From positions 1 through 64,000 of the forward strand of contig JAGBVI010000099.1 of NCBI GenBank assembly GCA_017630395.1: a stretch of 64,000 bases of DNA, given 5' to 3'. Shown in pieces: positions 18,221 to 27,493 of the stretch; position 1 is the first letter of the stretch, and each line of letters starts with the position of its first letter. Source of the DNA: Paludibacteraceae bacterium. GTDB lineage: Bacteria; Bacteroidota; Bacteroidia; Bacteroidales; Paludibacteraceae. A program made the position numbers and the translations under genes. Under the pieces are notes generated by a model that saw only the letters and a list, made by a program, of their open reading frames with translations, made no database searches and was not told the origin of the DNA.

Positions 18221-20119
18221 ATGGATAAAAATACTCTTACAGGATTTATCTTGATTGGATTGGTCCTTCTTGGTTTTAGTTGGTGGAACAGACCGACGCA
18301 AGAGCAAATCGAGGCTCGTCAGCATTATTATGATTCTATTCAGAATGCTCAATTGATGCAGCAAGCGGAGTTGGAAGCTAAGCAGGCAGAGTTGAATAAG
18401 CCTATTTTTGAAGAGACAGACTCAGATTCAATCAAGATGGCTAAGGCGAGTTATACTTTGGGGGATTTTGCCCAAGGTGCTTTAGGTTCAGAAGAGATAG
18501 TAACCCTTGAAAATGAAGTGGTTAAGATTGATTTTTCAACAAAAGGAGCTCTTGTAGAGAGTGTTATTCTGAAAGATTACTTAAATTACAAAAAAGAGAC
18601 ATTAACTCTGTTTGAGAAGGGGGACAATTGGTTTAGTATCGAGTTGCCAACTCGTTCTAATAGAATGTTGCAGACAGCGGATATGAATTTCCGTGTGGGA
18701 GCTAAAACAGATAGTTCTGTCGTTTTTACTTTGCCTATAGAGGGAGGACGTTCTTTAGACTTTATCTATGTGTTGCACCCGAACGATTATATGGTTGATT
18801 TTGATGTGAAAGCAAATGGGTTGAGCGAGGTTCTTCAACCTGTAGATGCATTGAAATCCTATTGGAAATATAAGGTTCGTCAACAAGAAAAGGGGAGAAA
18901 ATTTGAAAATAGATACTCCCAAATTTATTATTATTTGACTGACGATGAAGATTATGAATACTTGAGTGAAACATCTTCTGAAACTGAAGAGGTAAATGAG
19001 AAGATACGTTGGATTGCATATAAAGATCAATTCTTTTCAGCTGTTCTTATTGCGGATAACTCTGTTAAGAGTGCCACAATTTCTTCTGAATTGGAACCGG
19101 ATAAGTCTGAGTATCTAAAGGCTTACTCTTCTACGATTATGCTCCCTTATGAGGGCGGTAATTCGCAAATGGATTTAAGACTATTCTTCGGTCCGAATAA
19201 ATATAGTTTATTGAAAGACTATGATGATGGGGTGCCAAGTGATGAGGAGTTGAATCTTCAAACATTGGTTCCATTAGGAATTTCGCTTGTGAGTTGGATT
19301 AATAAGTTGATTACCATACCATTATTTAACTTCTTTGGAGGCTTTATCTCTAATTATGGTATCATCATTTTGTTGTTAACGATTGTCATTAAGTTGTTAA
19401 TCTTCCCAATGACCTATAAATCTTATATGTCCACAGCAAAAATGAAGGCTTTACGCCCTCAAATAGAGGAGATTAATCAAAGGATTCCGGAAGATCGTCC
19501 AACAGAGCGTTCTCAAGCAACGATGGAGTTGTATAGCAAGGCGGGTGTTAATCCAATGGGAGGTTGCCTTCCAATGTTGTTGCAAATGCCATTCTTGATA
19601 GCATTATTCTATTTCTTCCCTACTGCAATTGAATTGAGAGGTAAGAGTTTCTTATGGGCAGAAGACCTTTCTTCGTATGATGCAATTGTTTCTTGGAATA
19701 CGCATATTCCGTTTATTTCGGATACATTTGGTAATCATATCAGTTTATTCTGTTTGTTAATGACTATTACAAATATCGTTTATACCAAAGTAAATATGAG
19801 TATGACGGATACAGGGCAAATGAATCAAATGCCATTTATGAAGTATATGATGTATTTCATGCCTTTGATGTTCTTGTTTATATTTAATGATTATGCTTCC
19901 GGTTTAAGTTATTACTATTTTGTATCCTTGTTAATAACAATCTTGCAAACATATATCATCAGAAAGTTTTTCGTTGACGAAGAGAAGTTGTTGGCTCAAA
20001 TTAAGGAAAAACAAAAACAGCCAAGAAGCAAATCCTCTTGGTTATCTCGCTTAGAGGAGATGCAGAAACAACAAATGGAATTGCAAAAACAAATGCAAGA
20101 AAAACAGAATAAAAAATGA
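18221..20119 (+). CDS. yidC: Membrane protein insertase YidC
   Basis: A 632-aa protein. One N-terminal membrane anchor (TGFILIGLVLLGFSWW) precedes a large periplasmic domain (about 70-340) and the conserved 60KD_IMP core with several membrane segments from about 355 to 585 (for example NYGIIILLLTIVIKLLIFP, PMLLQMPFLIALFYFFP). A Lys/Gln-rich cytoplasmic tail (about 590-632) follows. YidC inserts and folds inner-membrane proteins with or without SecYEG. The next gene overlaps its stop by 4 nt (ATGA). Confidence 0.95.
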   Translation: MDKNTLTGFILIGLVLLGFSWWNRPTQEQIEARQHYYDSIQNAQLMQQAELEAKQAELNKPIFEETDSDSIKMAKASYTLGDFAQGALGSEEIVTLENEVVKIDFSTKGALVESVILKDYLNYKKETLTLFEKGDNWFSIELPTRSNRMLQTADMNFRVGAKTDSSVVFTLPIEGGRSLDFIYVLHPNDYMVDFDVKANGLSEVLQPVDALKSYWKYKVRQQEKGRKFENRYSQIYYYLTDDEDYEYLSETSSETEEVNEKIRWIAYKDQFFSAVLIADNSVKSATISSELEPDKSEYLKAYSSTIMLPYEGGNSQMDLRLFFGPNKYSLLKDYDDGVPSDEELNLQTLVPLGISLVSWINKLITIPLFNFFGGFISNYGIIILLLTIVIKLLIFPMTYKSYMSTAKMKALRPQIEEINQRIPEDRPTERSQATMELYSKAGVNPMGGCLPMLLQMPFLIALFYFFPTAIELRGKSFLWAEDLSSYDAIVSWNTHIPFISDTFGNHISLFCLLMTITNIVYTKVNMSMTDTGQMNQMPFMKYMMYFMPLMFLFIFNDYASGLSYYYFVSLLITILQTYIIRKFFVDEEKLLAQIKEKQKQPRSKSSWLSRLEEMQKQQMELQKQMQEKQNKK

Positions 20120-21540
20120 TTTATGCGGTTTTACTTGCTTATGTACTATTTCTTTTAGGAATATCATTTCGATTAGGAAAATATGATGCGAATGCCGATT
20201 TCTTTGTGGGAAGTCGGCATTCGCCATGGTGGGTTGTCGCTTTAGGCATGTTGGGTGCTTCTGTTTCCGGCGTTACGTTAATATCTGTTCCCGGTGCAGT
20301 GCAATATACACAGTTTACTTATATGCAGATGGTCTTAGGTTTTATTCCTGGTTACTTGTTTATTGCGTTTGTATTATTGCCTCTTTATTATCGAAATAAT
20401 CTCACATCTATCTATGAATTCTTATCACAACGTTTGGGTCCGATAGGAGGAAAAACAGCTTCTTTTTTCTTTGTTGTCGGGAAGTTGTTGTCATCGGCTG
20501 TGAAATTTTATATGGCAGTTTTTATTTTACATAAATTGTTGTTTGAAACTATTGGAGTCTCTTTCTTTCTTGTTGCGATTGCAGCATTACTTATTGTATG
20601 GCTCTATACCTATAGGAGTGGAATTAGAACGATTGTCTGGACTGATTTTATTCAAACCGTATTTCTCGTAATTTCTCTATTCGTTCTTTTAAAAGCGGTG
20701 ATTGACCTCTTTGGTGAAGGATTCTTGGGAGCTTTTGAGGCTGTAGCCCAAAGTACTCTTTCCACTACATTTGTTTTTGATGATTGGATTTCAAAGCAAA
20801 ATTTTTTTAAACAATTTTTTTCCGGAGCTTTTGTTGTGATTGTTATGACTGGTTTGGATCAAGATCTGATGCAGAAAAACTTATCTTGTAAGTCATTATC
20901 AGAGTCTCGAAAAAACATTCTCTTAGGCAGTGTATTGTTTATACCCCTTAATCTTATTCTTCTATCTTTGGGAGCTTTGATAATTTTGTTTTATTCGCAA
21001 AATGGTATCCAGATTCCTGCCGATGGTGATTTATTGTTGTCTGATTTTGTCCTTAAAAGTGGTCAATGGGCTTTGCTGTTTTTCTCTATAGGGATTATGG
21101 CTTCGGCTTTTTCAAGCATGGATTCAGCCATGACTTCAATTACAACATCTTTCTCTGTAGATTTCTTGGGAGCCGGGAATGTAACAAAGTTTAAACGCAT
21201 CATGATTCATTTTGCGGTTGCAGGTCTCTTTTTGTTTTTGATGTGTATGGTGCGTTGGGTGAAGAGCGACCATGCTTTAGATATGATTTATACTTTGGTC
21301 TCTTATTTATATGGTCCGCTATTGGGGCTTTTTGCTTTTGCTATGACAACCAAGAGAATAGTAAGACCGAGAGCAATTCCGTTTGCCTCGGTCTTGGGTC
21401 CGTTATTGTCCTATATCATAGCACTATTCTTGAAAAAACTTGACTATGTTATGGGGTACGAATTACTACTCCTAAATGGAGCTATAGTATTTTTAGTACT
21501 TTACTTGAACTCTAAAAGATCGAATTCAAATTTTAATTGA
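20116..21540 (+). CDS. Sodium:solute symporter family protein
   Basis: A 474-aa protein with about 12-13 hydrophobic segments. It starts YAVLLAYVLFLLGISFRLGK and has the SSS-family early motif DFFVGSRHSPWWVVALGMLG and FSSMDSAMTSITTSFSVDF in the middle. It imports an organic solute with sodium; the substrate cannot be read from sequence. It overlaps yidC by 4 nt. Its 3' end overlaps the convergent lipoprotein gene by 8 bp. Confidence 0.88.
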   Translation: MIYAVLLAYVLFLLGISFRLGKYDANADFFVGSRHSPWWVVALGMLGASVSGVTLISVPGAVQYTQFTYMQMVLGFIPGYLFIAFVLLPLYYRNNLTSIYEFLSQRLGPIGGKTASFFFVVGKLLSSAVKFYMAVFILHKLLFETIGVSFFLVAIAALLIVWLYTYRSGIRTIVWTDFIQTVFLVISLFVLLKAVIDLFGEGFLGAFEAVAQSTLSTTFVFDDWISKQNFFKQFFSGAFVVIVMTGLDQDLMQKNLSCKSLSESRKNILLGSVLFIPLNLILLSLGALIILFYSQNGIQIPADGDLLLSDFVLKSGQWALLFFSIGIMASAFSSMDSAMTSITTSFSVDFLGAGNVTKFKRIMIHFAVAGLFLFLMCMVRWVKSDHALDMIYTLVSYLYGPLLGLFAFAMTTKRIVRPRAIPFASVLGPLLSYIIALFLKKLDYVMGYELLLLNGAIVFLVLYLNSKRSNSNFN

Positions 21541-22015
21541 GAGTGAATGAGTTTATGATGTGCTCAACAGTGTCCTTCTGAGCTTCGCTATCGTAACTAC
21601 AATCCGCACCATAGAAGTGTTCTTTCCCTTTTATGATTTTCATAATTGTTTCAATCTTAGGAGACTCTTCATCCTCTGTATAGTAACGTATAATAGCTTC
21701 GTCCCCGTTTATCTCTTTGTTTACCAAATTAAAACCAACGAGCAGTATCTCAAAATTTTCTATGCGCTCATTGACAAAACTATCTAATGAGATGCCTCCA
21801 ATTAAACGAGTTCCTACACGAATGGTTTGATAATCAGAGTAGGCTACGAATGGTGCAACAGGATGAACATTCACTTCGCTAGTCCAATTAGACGGATACT
21901 CGATTGAAAACTCTTTCCCATGGTGAGTTGTGTAATTATACGGAACTTTCTTATCACCGCAAGAATAAAATAATAGCGCAACAACACTTAGCGCAATAAT
22001 AAATAATTTTTTCAT
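21533..22015 (-). CDS. Small lipoprotein, PsbP/DUF1795-like
   Basis: A 160-aa protein. The N-terminus is a lipoprotein signal (KKLFIIALSVVALLFYSC, acylated Cys at residue 19). The mature part (FSIEYPSNWTSEV ... IIKGKEHFYGADCSY) resembles PsbP-type lipoproteins that begin with an IxYPxxW motif. The function is unknown. It is convergent with the symporter gene, with an 8-bp overlap. Confidence 0.6.
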   Translation of the reverse strand: MKKLFIIALSVVALLFYSCGDKKVPYNYTTHHGKEFSIEYPSNWTSEVNVHPVAPFVAYSDYQTIRVGTRLIGGISLDSFVNERIENFEILLVGFNLVNKEINGDEAIIRYYTEDEESPKIETIMKIIKGKEHFYGADCSYDSEAQKDTVEHIINSFTLN

Positions 22016-22372
22016 ACAAATTAATCTATATTGTTATAAACATGTAATACCATAAAAAGCTCCCTCAAATTATGAGTTTTTAACGCTTGTATTGGAAATC
22101 TCCTATTTGTTGTCAGTACAAGCTTGCACTACTCTTTTTTTAGCTCAGTAATTTACTCGAAATAAATTCTATAAATTCACGAAATAAATTTATAGAACTT
22201 TCTAAAAATGAGTACAAATCGTAATTTGTTGAAGTTATTTTACGTATTACTTTGAGCAAAAGTATGAAACTATTTTAATTTTTACAAACTTATATCTATA
22301 TTTGTGAGTGTGGAGAGGGGTTAGTAATATGTGAAAATTTTTTACCTTCTAAAATCGCTTATTATTAGAATT
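22016..22372. other. Intergenic region with a perfect short inverted repeat and a -7 box
   Basis: Divergent spacer. It contains the hairpin 22167-22197. A TATATTTG box at 22297-22304 is suitable as the -7 element for the DUF5723 gene (poor -33). No ORF is convincing. Confidence 0.5.
22167..22197. repeat. Palindromic repeat unit (TTCTATAAATT type)
   Basis: TTCTATAAATT (22167-22177) and its exact complement AATTTATAGAA (22187-22197) form an 11-bp stem with a 9-nt loop. The same core recurs at 16420, 36073, 36230, 43949, 45970 and 53715, always outside genes or at a gene end. Confidence 0.7.
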
Positions 22373-23860
22373 ATGAAATTTAGATTTTTTTTTATTAGTC
22401 TGTTTTTCTTCTTAGTCGGAGAATTGTTTTCTCAAGATTATTTTCGTTCTGCATATTTTTTGCAAAGTTATCGCTATCGTCATGTGATGAACCCCTCTTT
22501 TCAACCGGAAAGGGGATATGTGGGTGTTCCTATTTTAGGCTCTTTTTCCACTAATTTTAGTTCTAATATTGCTACTCGCAATATCTTTTCGGCTCTTCAT
22601 GGAGGGTCCCTTTCGGAATGGGAAGATTTTATTAACTCATCTACGTTGAAGTCGATGTTAAAACCGCAAAATAGGTTGGATGTAAATGTAGATTTATCGC
22701 TGTTCAATATTGGCTTCTTTGCTTTCGAGGGCTTTAATACAATCAGTTATTCGCTAAAGACAGATTTAAGAGGAAATTTCCCAAAAGAGTTAGTGGATGT
22801 GTTAAGTCAATCTCCAACACCCGGGGAGAATATAAATTTGGAGAATTTGAAAATGAGGAGTAGTAGCTTTATGGAGGTTGCATTAGGTCACTCACATGTC
22901 ATTAATGAGAAAGTTTCGGTAGGAGCAAAAGTAAAATTGCTTTTAGGGTTGTTAAATGTTGATGCAAAAATTGATGAGATGAACTTCTATGGGGAAGGTG
23001 CACATTGGAAAGTATATGGACAGGGTACTTTAGATATAAGCGGTTTTTTGGACATTCCTACATCCAATCGCTATCTGAATGAGATGGATTTTGGAGATGT
23101 GTCGATAGATTATGACCATCTAATATCCGGAGTAGGAGTGGCTGCCGACTTCGGTGTAAATTACGATATTAATGACAATTGGCAGGTGAATATGGCATTG
23201 TTGAACTTAGGTTTTATGAAGTGGAACAAGACATACAATAGCCATTTGGATGTAGAAGCGTGGACATTTGAAGGTTTTGATAATGTTAAAGATGTATCTT
23301 GTGATGATGAGATGGAAGATATTGTTTTTTCCTTATGGAATTCGGCTAAAGAGTGTTTTAAATTTAAAGGTGTGAATCAGACTCAGACAAAAGAGTTTTT
23401 GAATCTAACTTTAAATTTAGGCGTTCAATACACTTTGCCCGTTTATGATAAATTGACATTTGGCTTTTTATCTTCTTCCAAATTTAATGCGGGATATTCG
23501 TGGTTTGAGGGGCGTTTGTCGGCAAATGTTGCTCCTGCTCATTGGTTCGATGGTTCGTTGAGTTATGGATTATCTACCTTTGGCTCTTCATTGGGAATGG
23601 TAGCAGATTTCCATCCAGCTGATTTTAGTGTTATGATAGGTATGAATTTGCCATTGCATACCCATTTATACCCATTTGATTCTTCGCAAAAGTTATTCGG
23701 AGATTTGTACTTTGGTTTCAATTTCCCAATAGGAGAGCGAAAAGAAAAAGAGAAAGCAGTTAGAGTCGAGTCATTTTATGAAGCAGATTCTAACGCTGAG
23801 AAGATGCAAGATATGAAGGAGATGGAAGTTGAACCTCAAAATATTATAGTAGAGGAGTAG
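22373..23860 (+). CDS. DUF5723 family outer-membrane protein
   Basis: About 495 aa from ATG 22373, where a signal peptide starts (KFRFFFISLFFFLVGELFS). The upstream GTG frame at 22331 has no such signal and is rejected. The mature N-terminus, RSAYFLQSYRYRHVMNPSFQ, fits DUF5723. The body consists of amphipathic strands (for example YSWFEGRLSANVAPAHWFDG) that look like an outer-membrane beta-barrel. A charged C-terminal tail (about 460-495) is odd for a barrel. The function is unknown. Confidence 0.75.
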   Translation: MKFRFFFISLFFFLVGELFSQDYFRSAYFLQSYRYRHVMNPSFQPERGYVGVPILGSFSTNFSSNIATRNIFSALHGGSLSEWEDFINSSTLKSMLKPQNRLDVNVDLSLFNIGFFAFEGFNTISYSLKTDLRGNFPKELVDVLSQSPTPGENINLENLKMRSSSFMEVALGHSHVINEKVSVGAKVKLLLGLLNVDAKIDEMNFYGEGAHWKVYGQGTLDISGFLDIPTSNRYLNEMDFGDVSIDYDHLISGVGVAADFGVNYDINDNWQVNMALLNLGFMKWNKTYNSHLDVEAWTFEGFDNVKDVSCDDEMEDIVFSLWNSAKECFKFKGVNQTQTKEFLNLTLNLGVQYTLPVYDKLTFGFLSSSKFNAGYSWFEGRLSANVAPAHWFDGSLSYGLSTFGSSLGMVADFHPADFSVMIGMNLPLHTHLYPFDSSQKLFGDLYFGFNFPIGERKEKEKAVRVESFYEADSNAEKMQDMKEMEVEPQNIIVEE

Positions 23861-24120
23861 TCTTTAGAATTGCTTGTATTCTCTTAGTCTCGATGCTGAT
23901 ATCGCTTTCTCACATGCGTATTCCGTTTCTCGCCATGGCAAAAGCAGGAAAAAGTTTCACGTTGCTCATAGGGTTTAGCGGAAAGGTTTGCGAATATAAT
24001 CAACCTAAGTAAAGTTCGCTTCAAAATTATCTCTACCTAATTTATAGAAAAAAAGATAATTTTTGTTTATAGGTATCTATATTGAGAGAAGTAGCTAACC
24101 TATAATAAATTTCTCGAGTA

Positions 24121-24136
24121 GAGCTTGTACAAGCTC
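24121..24136. promoter_or_regulatory. Perfect 16-bp palindrome upstream of menA (possible operator)
   Basis: GAGCTTGTACAAGCTC is exactly self-complementary. It lies about 70 bp upstream of the menA -33 box. It could be a dimeric regulator site; the regulator is unknown. Confidence 0.4.
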
Positions 24137-24228
24137 AATAAACAAAAGTACGACGTAAACAATCTATTGTTAAGTTTTTTAACCATTTATTTGGACACTA
24201 TTGTTTTTTTTTCGTACTTTGTTTATTG
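24136..24228. repeat. Inverted repeat surrounding the menA promoter
   Basis: CAATAAACAAAAGTACG (24136-24152) and CGTACTTTGTTTATTG (24213-24228) are complementary apart from one inserted A. They are about 60 bp apart, and the right copy overlaps the predicted -7 box of menA. Confidence 0.6.
24190..24221 (+). promoter_or_regulatory. Probable menA promoter
   Basis: TTTG at 24190-24193, a 20-bp spacer and GTACTTTG at 24214-24221. This is close to TAnnTTTG, with G in place of the first T. The ATG follows 32 nt later. Confidence 0.45.
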
Positions 24229-24253
24229 AAATAGTTAGAAGATATTAAGGTAT

Positions 24254-25183
24254 ATGGTTGTTGAAACAAATTCATTAAAAGCTTGGTTGTTGGCATCTCG
24301 TCCGAAGACTTTGGCTGCGGCAATAGCGCCGGTCTGTGTAGGTTGTGGAATAGCTGCATATTATGGTCAATTTAAGGTTGTTCCGGCTTTAGCTTGTTTG
24401 TTTTTTGCAGTTGCAATGCAAATTGCGGCCAATTTGATAAATGATTATTTTGATTATTTAAAGGGGGCAGATGGCGAAGAGCGTTTAGGTCCTCTGAGGG
24501 CTACATCGCAAGGATGGATAACTCCTAACTATATGAAAATCGGGATAATTGCGGTGATAGCTTTAGGTTGTTGTTGCGGTTCTATTTTGATTTATTATGC
24601 AGGAATAGAGATGATTGCAGTGGGGTTATTTTGTGTTATTTTTGCCTATATCTATACGTCGGGACCTTTCCCATTAGCTTATAATGGGTTGGGGGATGTT
24701 GCAGTTATTCTTTTTTTCGGATTGGTTGCTGTTGGTTTTACAGCTTATGTTCAGATGCTCAGGTGGACGCCTCTCTTGATTTGGGGAGGATTAGCAACCG
24801 GAATGGTAGTGAATACATTGTTGGTATTGAATAACTATCGAGATAGAGAGGGAGATGCTAAAGTGGGTAAAAATACATTAATTGTACTCTGGGGTGAAAC
24901 TTTCGGACGATACTTCTACTTGGCATTAGGTGTCGTTGCTGTTCTTATTTTGCACCTTTTGTTTCATGAGGCCTTACCTGAAAAATCAGATTTTACATTA
25001 ATCCATTGGTGTTGTTTATTTGTTATGCCTATAATTTACCTCCTATTGCATTATTTTACTTGGAGAAAAATTTCATTGATAAGACAAGGGCGAGTTCTTA
25101 ACACATTGATAGGGGAGACATCGAGAAATATGTTGATTTTTTCTCTTACTTTTGCAATCGGATTTGCAATTATTGGATATTGA
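24254..25183 (+). CDS. menA: 1,4-dihydroxy-2-naphthoate polyprenyltransferase
   Basis: A 309-aa UbiA-superfamily enzyme with about eight membrane segments. It starts LKAWLLASRPKTLAAAIAPV, typical for MenA. The first Asp-rich motif is NLINDYFDYLKGAD and the second is NNYRDREGDAKVGKNTL. It attaches the polyprenyl chain to DHNA in menaquinone synthesis at the inner membrane. It pairs functionally with ubiE at 14655. Confidence 0.93.
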   Translation: MVVETNSLKAWLLASRPKTLAAAIAPVCVGCGIAAYYGQFKVVPALACLFFAVAMQIAANLINDYFDYLKGADGEERLGPLRATSQGWITPNYMKIGIIAVIALGCCCGSILIYYAGIEMIAVGLFCVIFAYIYTSGPFPLAYNGLGDVAVILFFGLVAVGFTAYVQMLRWTPLLIWGGLATGMVVNTLLVLNNYRDREGDAKVGKNTLIVLWGETFGRYFYLALGVVAVLILHLLFHEALPEKSDFTLIHWCCLFVMPIIYLLLHYFTWRKISLIRQGRVLNTLIGETSRNMLIFSLTFAIGFAIIGY

Positions 25184-25306
25184 CCTTATTTTATGTTAAG
25201 CGTTAGAAATTCAGTTGAGATAATTTTGAAAAACTTTTCTCAAGTTTGTATAAATAACCAATGCAATAGTTGATTAACATAGTAGAAAATTTATAATAAG
25301 TAAGAT

Positions 25307-26116
25307 ATGATTAATATTAGTTCAAAATTGAAGTACACAGATTCAGGGAATTTTTTCTTAATGGCAGGACCATGTGTGATAGAGGGAGAAGAGATGGCTT
25401 TTCAAATAGCGGAGCATATAGTAGCCTTGTCCGATAAGTATAAAATTCCATATATATTTAAAGGGTCATATCGTAAAGCCAATCGTTCCAAGATAGATTC
25501 TTTTATGGGTATTGGAGATGAAAAGGCTTTAAATGTTTTGAGAAAAATAGGGGATACTTTTGATATCCCAGTGGTCACAGATATTCATGCACCCGAGGAG
25601 GCCCCATTGGCAGCTGAATACGTTGATATTTTGCAAATTCCGGCTTTCCTTTGTCGCCAAACAGATTTGTTGGTTGCAGCAGCCAAAACAGGGAAGGCGG
25701 TTAATATTAAAAAAGGTCAATTCTTGTCTCCTGCAGCAATGTCATTCGCTGCTCAAAAGGTGCGCAATTGTGGGAATAATAACGTGTTGTTGACAGAAAG
25801 AGGAACAAGTTTTGGGTATCAAGATTTGATTGTTGATTATCGAGGAATTCCAATAATGAAAAAGATTGGTTGTCCAGTTATATTGGACGCAACCCATTCT
25901 TTGCAACAGCCTAATCAAGAATCCGGAGTAACAGGTGGAGATCCATCAATGATTGAAACAATTGCAAAGGCAGGTATCGCAGTGGGTGTGGATGGATTAT
26001 TCATCGAGACTCATTTCAATCCATCTGTTGCAAAGTCGGACGGGGCTAATATGCTCCCATTAGATCGTTTGGATGGTTTATTAAATCGTTTGGTCAGGAT
26101 TAGAGAGGTCCTATGA
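25307..26116 (+). CDS. kdsA: 3-deoxy-8-phosphooctulonate synthase
   Basis: A 269-aa TIM-barrel enzyme that condenses arabinose-5-phosphate and PEP to KDO-8-phosphate for lipid A core synthesis. Family motifs seen are LMAGPCVIE, YIFKGSYRKANR, VVTDIHAP, DILQIPAFLCRQTDLL, VNIKKGQFLSP, LTERGTSFGY and LDATHSLQQP. The length matches the family. Its stop overlaps the MATE start by 4 nt. Confidence 0.95.
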   Translation: MINISSKLKYTDSGNFFLMAGPCVIEGEEMAFQIAEHIVALSDKYKIPYIFKGSYRKANRSKIDSFMGIGDEKALNVLRKIGDTFDIPVVTDIHAPEEAPLAAEYVDILQIPAFLCRQTDLLVAAAKTGKAVNIKKGQFLSPAAMSFAAQKVRNCGNNNVLLTERGTSFGYQDLIVDYRGIPIMKKIGCPVILDATHSLQQPNQESGVTGGDPSMIETIAKAGIAVGVDGLFIETHFNPSVAKSDGANMLPLDRLDGLLNRLVRIREVL

Positions 26117-27462
26117 GTTTAATAACCTATGTAAAAGGGTATATCCCGTTTTATCGAAGAAATTTAAAGATTGCTCTCCCGGTAATGTTTGCTCAATTGG
26201 GGCAGGCTATAGTTATGCTTGCCGATACCGTGATGGTGGGACATTTAGGTACTGTTGAATTGGCGGCTGTTTCATTTGGAAGTTCTGTCTTTATGATTGG
26301 TTTCCTTTTTGCTTTGGGCTTGTCTATTGGAGCTACTCCATTGATTGGAAAAGAGTATGCAGCAGGAGAGCATAGGCGTTCTGCCATTATTTTTCAAAAT
26401 TCAATCCTATTTGATATAGGTGTATCGCTTGTCTTGGGAGGTATAATGTGGGCAGTCTCTTTTTTTATGGACAGAATGGGGCAACCTGATGAAGTATGGC
26501 TGTTGGCACAAGAGTATTTTAGAATTTCTGTTTATACGCTCCCGTTTGTATTGCTGTTTCAATCATTTCGTCAGTTTATGGAAGGAATAGGAAATACAAA
26601 ATATGCCATGGTGATTACCTTGGTTGGGAATATTTTGAATATATTTTTAAATTGGGTGCTGATTTTTGGGAAATTAGGATGCCCAATGTTGGGAGTTGCC
26701 GGAGCGGCTTATGCAACTTTAATTGCGAGAATATTGATGTCGATAGCTTTTGTTGTTTTATTCTTTGTGAAGAGGCCGCTAATTAGATATTTCTATTTCT
26801 TTGGCAAGAAATCGTTCTCAAGGAGAGAGATAAAGGGGTTGGCTTATATGGGTATTCCAATTGGTTCGCAAATGCTTTTGGAAACATTAGGTATGAGCCT
26901 TTCTTCTATCATGGTTGGTTGGTTTGGGGCTGTGGCATTAGCTTCTCATCAGATTGCAATGAATCTCTCCTCATTGACTTTTATGATTAGTAGTGGGTTG
27001 GCTTCTGCTACTACTATTCGGGTAAGTCATCAAATAGGTGTGAAAGATTTTAAATCAATGAGAAAAGCGGGTATTGCTTCTACCCATTTGAGTTTGCTGT
27101 TTAGTTGTGCTTGCGCCATTGTTTTGTTCTTTTTTAGAGTGCAGATTGCTTCTGTGTTTTCGGTTGACCCTCAAGTGTTGGAACTAAGTTCTCTTTTGAT
27201 AGCAATCGTTGCTATTTACCAATTTGGAGATGGTTTTCAAGTGGTTAGTATTGGTGCATTGAGAGGAATGTCTGATGTTTATGCGCCAATGGTAGTGGCT
27301 ATTGTTTGTTATTTGATCGTTAACCTGTCGATGGCCTATTTATTGGCTGTTATTTTCAATTGGGGCGCAGTTGGTGTATGGATTGCATTTATGATAGAAC
27401 TCTATTTAGCCGCTATTTTATTGGGGCTTAGATTCAGACATAAAACAAAACTCTATAGGTGA
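26113..27462 (+). CDS. MATE family efflux transporter
   Basis: A 449-aa protein with 12 hydrophobic segments in two related halves. MATE-type motifs include ALPVMFAQLGQAIVMLADTV followed by MVGHLG, LAAVSFGSSVF, and in the second half YMGIPIGSQMLLETLGMSLS followed by SIMVGWFGAVALASHQI. It exports drugs or other solutes in exchange for sodium or protons. The substrate is not inferable. Translationally coupled to kdsA by an ATGA overlap. Confidence 0.9.
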   Translation: MSLITYVKGYIPFYRRNLKIALPVMFAQLGQAIVMLADTVMVGHLGTVELAAVSFGSSVFMIGFLFALGLSIGATPLIGKEYAAGEHRRSAIIFQNSILFDIGVSLVLGGIMWAVSFFMDRMGQPDEVWLLAQEYFRISVYTLPFVLLFQSFRQFMEGIGNTKYAMVITLVGNILNIFLNWVLIFGKLGCPMLGVAGAAYATLIARILMSIAFVVLFFVKRPLIRYFYFFGKKSFSRREIKGLAYMGIPIGSQMLLETLGMSLSSIMVGWFGAVALASHQIAMNLSSLTFMISSGLASATTIRVSHQIGVKDFKSMRKAGIASTHLSLLFSCACAIVLFFFRVQIASVFSVDPQVLELSSLLIAIVAIYQFGDGFQVVSIGALRGMSDVYAPMVVAIVCYLIVNLSMAYLLAVIFNWGAVGVWIAFMIELYLAAILLGLRFRHKTKLYR

Positions 27463-27493
27463 TTGTGAGAGTTCAATATGATTCTGAGAGGTT

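Larger units (their letters stand above)
23861..24253. other. 393-bp intergenic region: unexplained block, palindrome and menA promoter
   Basis: The part at about 23880-24000 is richer in GC than its neighbours and reads like decayed coding DNA in more than one frame, without a usable ORF. The right half has the 16-bp palindrome at 24121, a long inverted repeat at 24136-24228 and a promoter. Confidence 0.45.

Noticed and set aside
22331..22372. Upstream GTG start for the DUF5723 gene
   Set aside because: A proper signal peptide begins at ATG 22373; the extension has no support.
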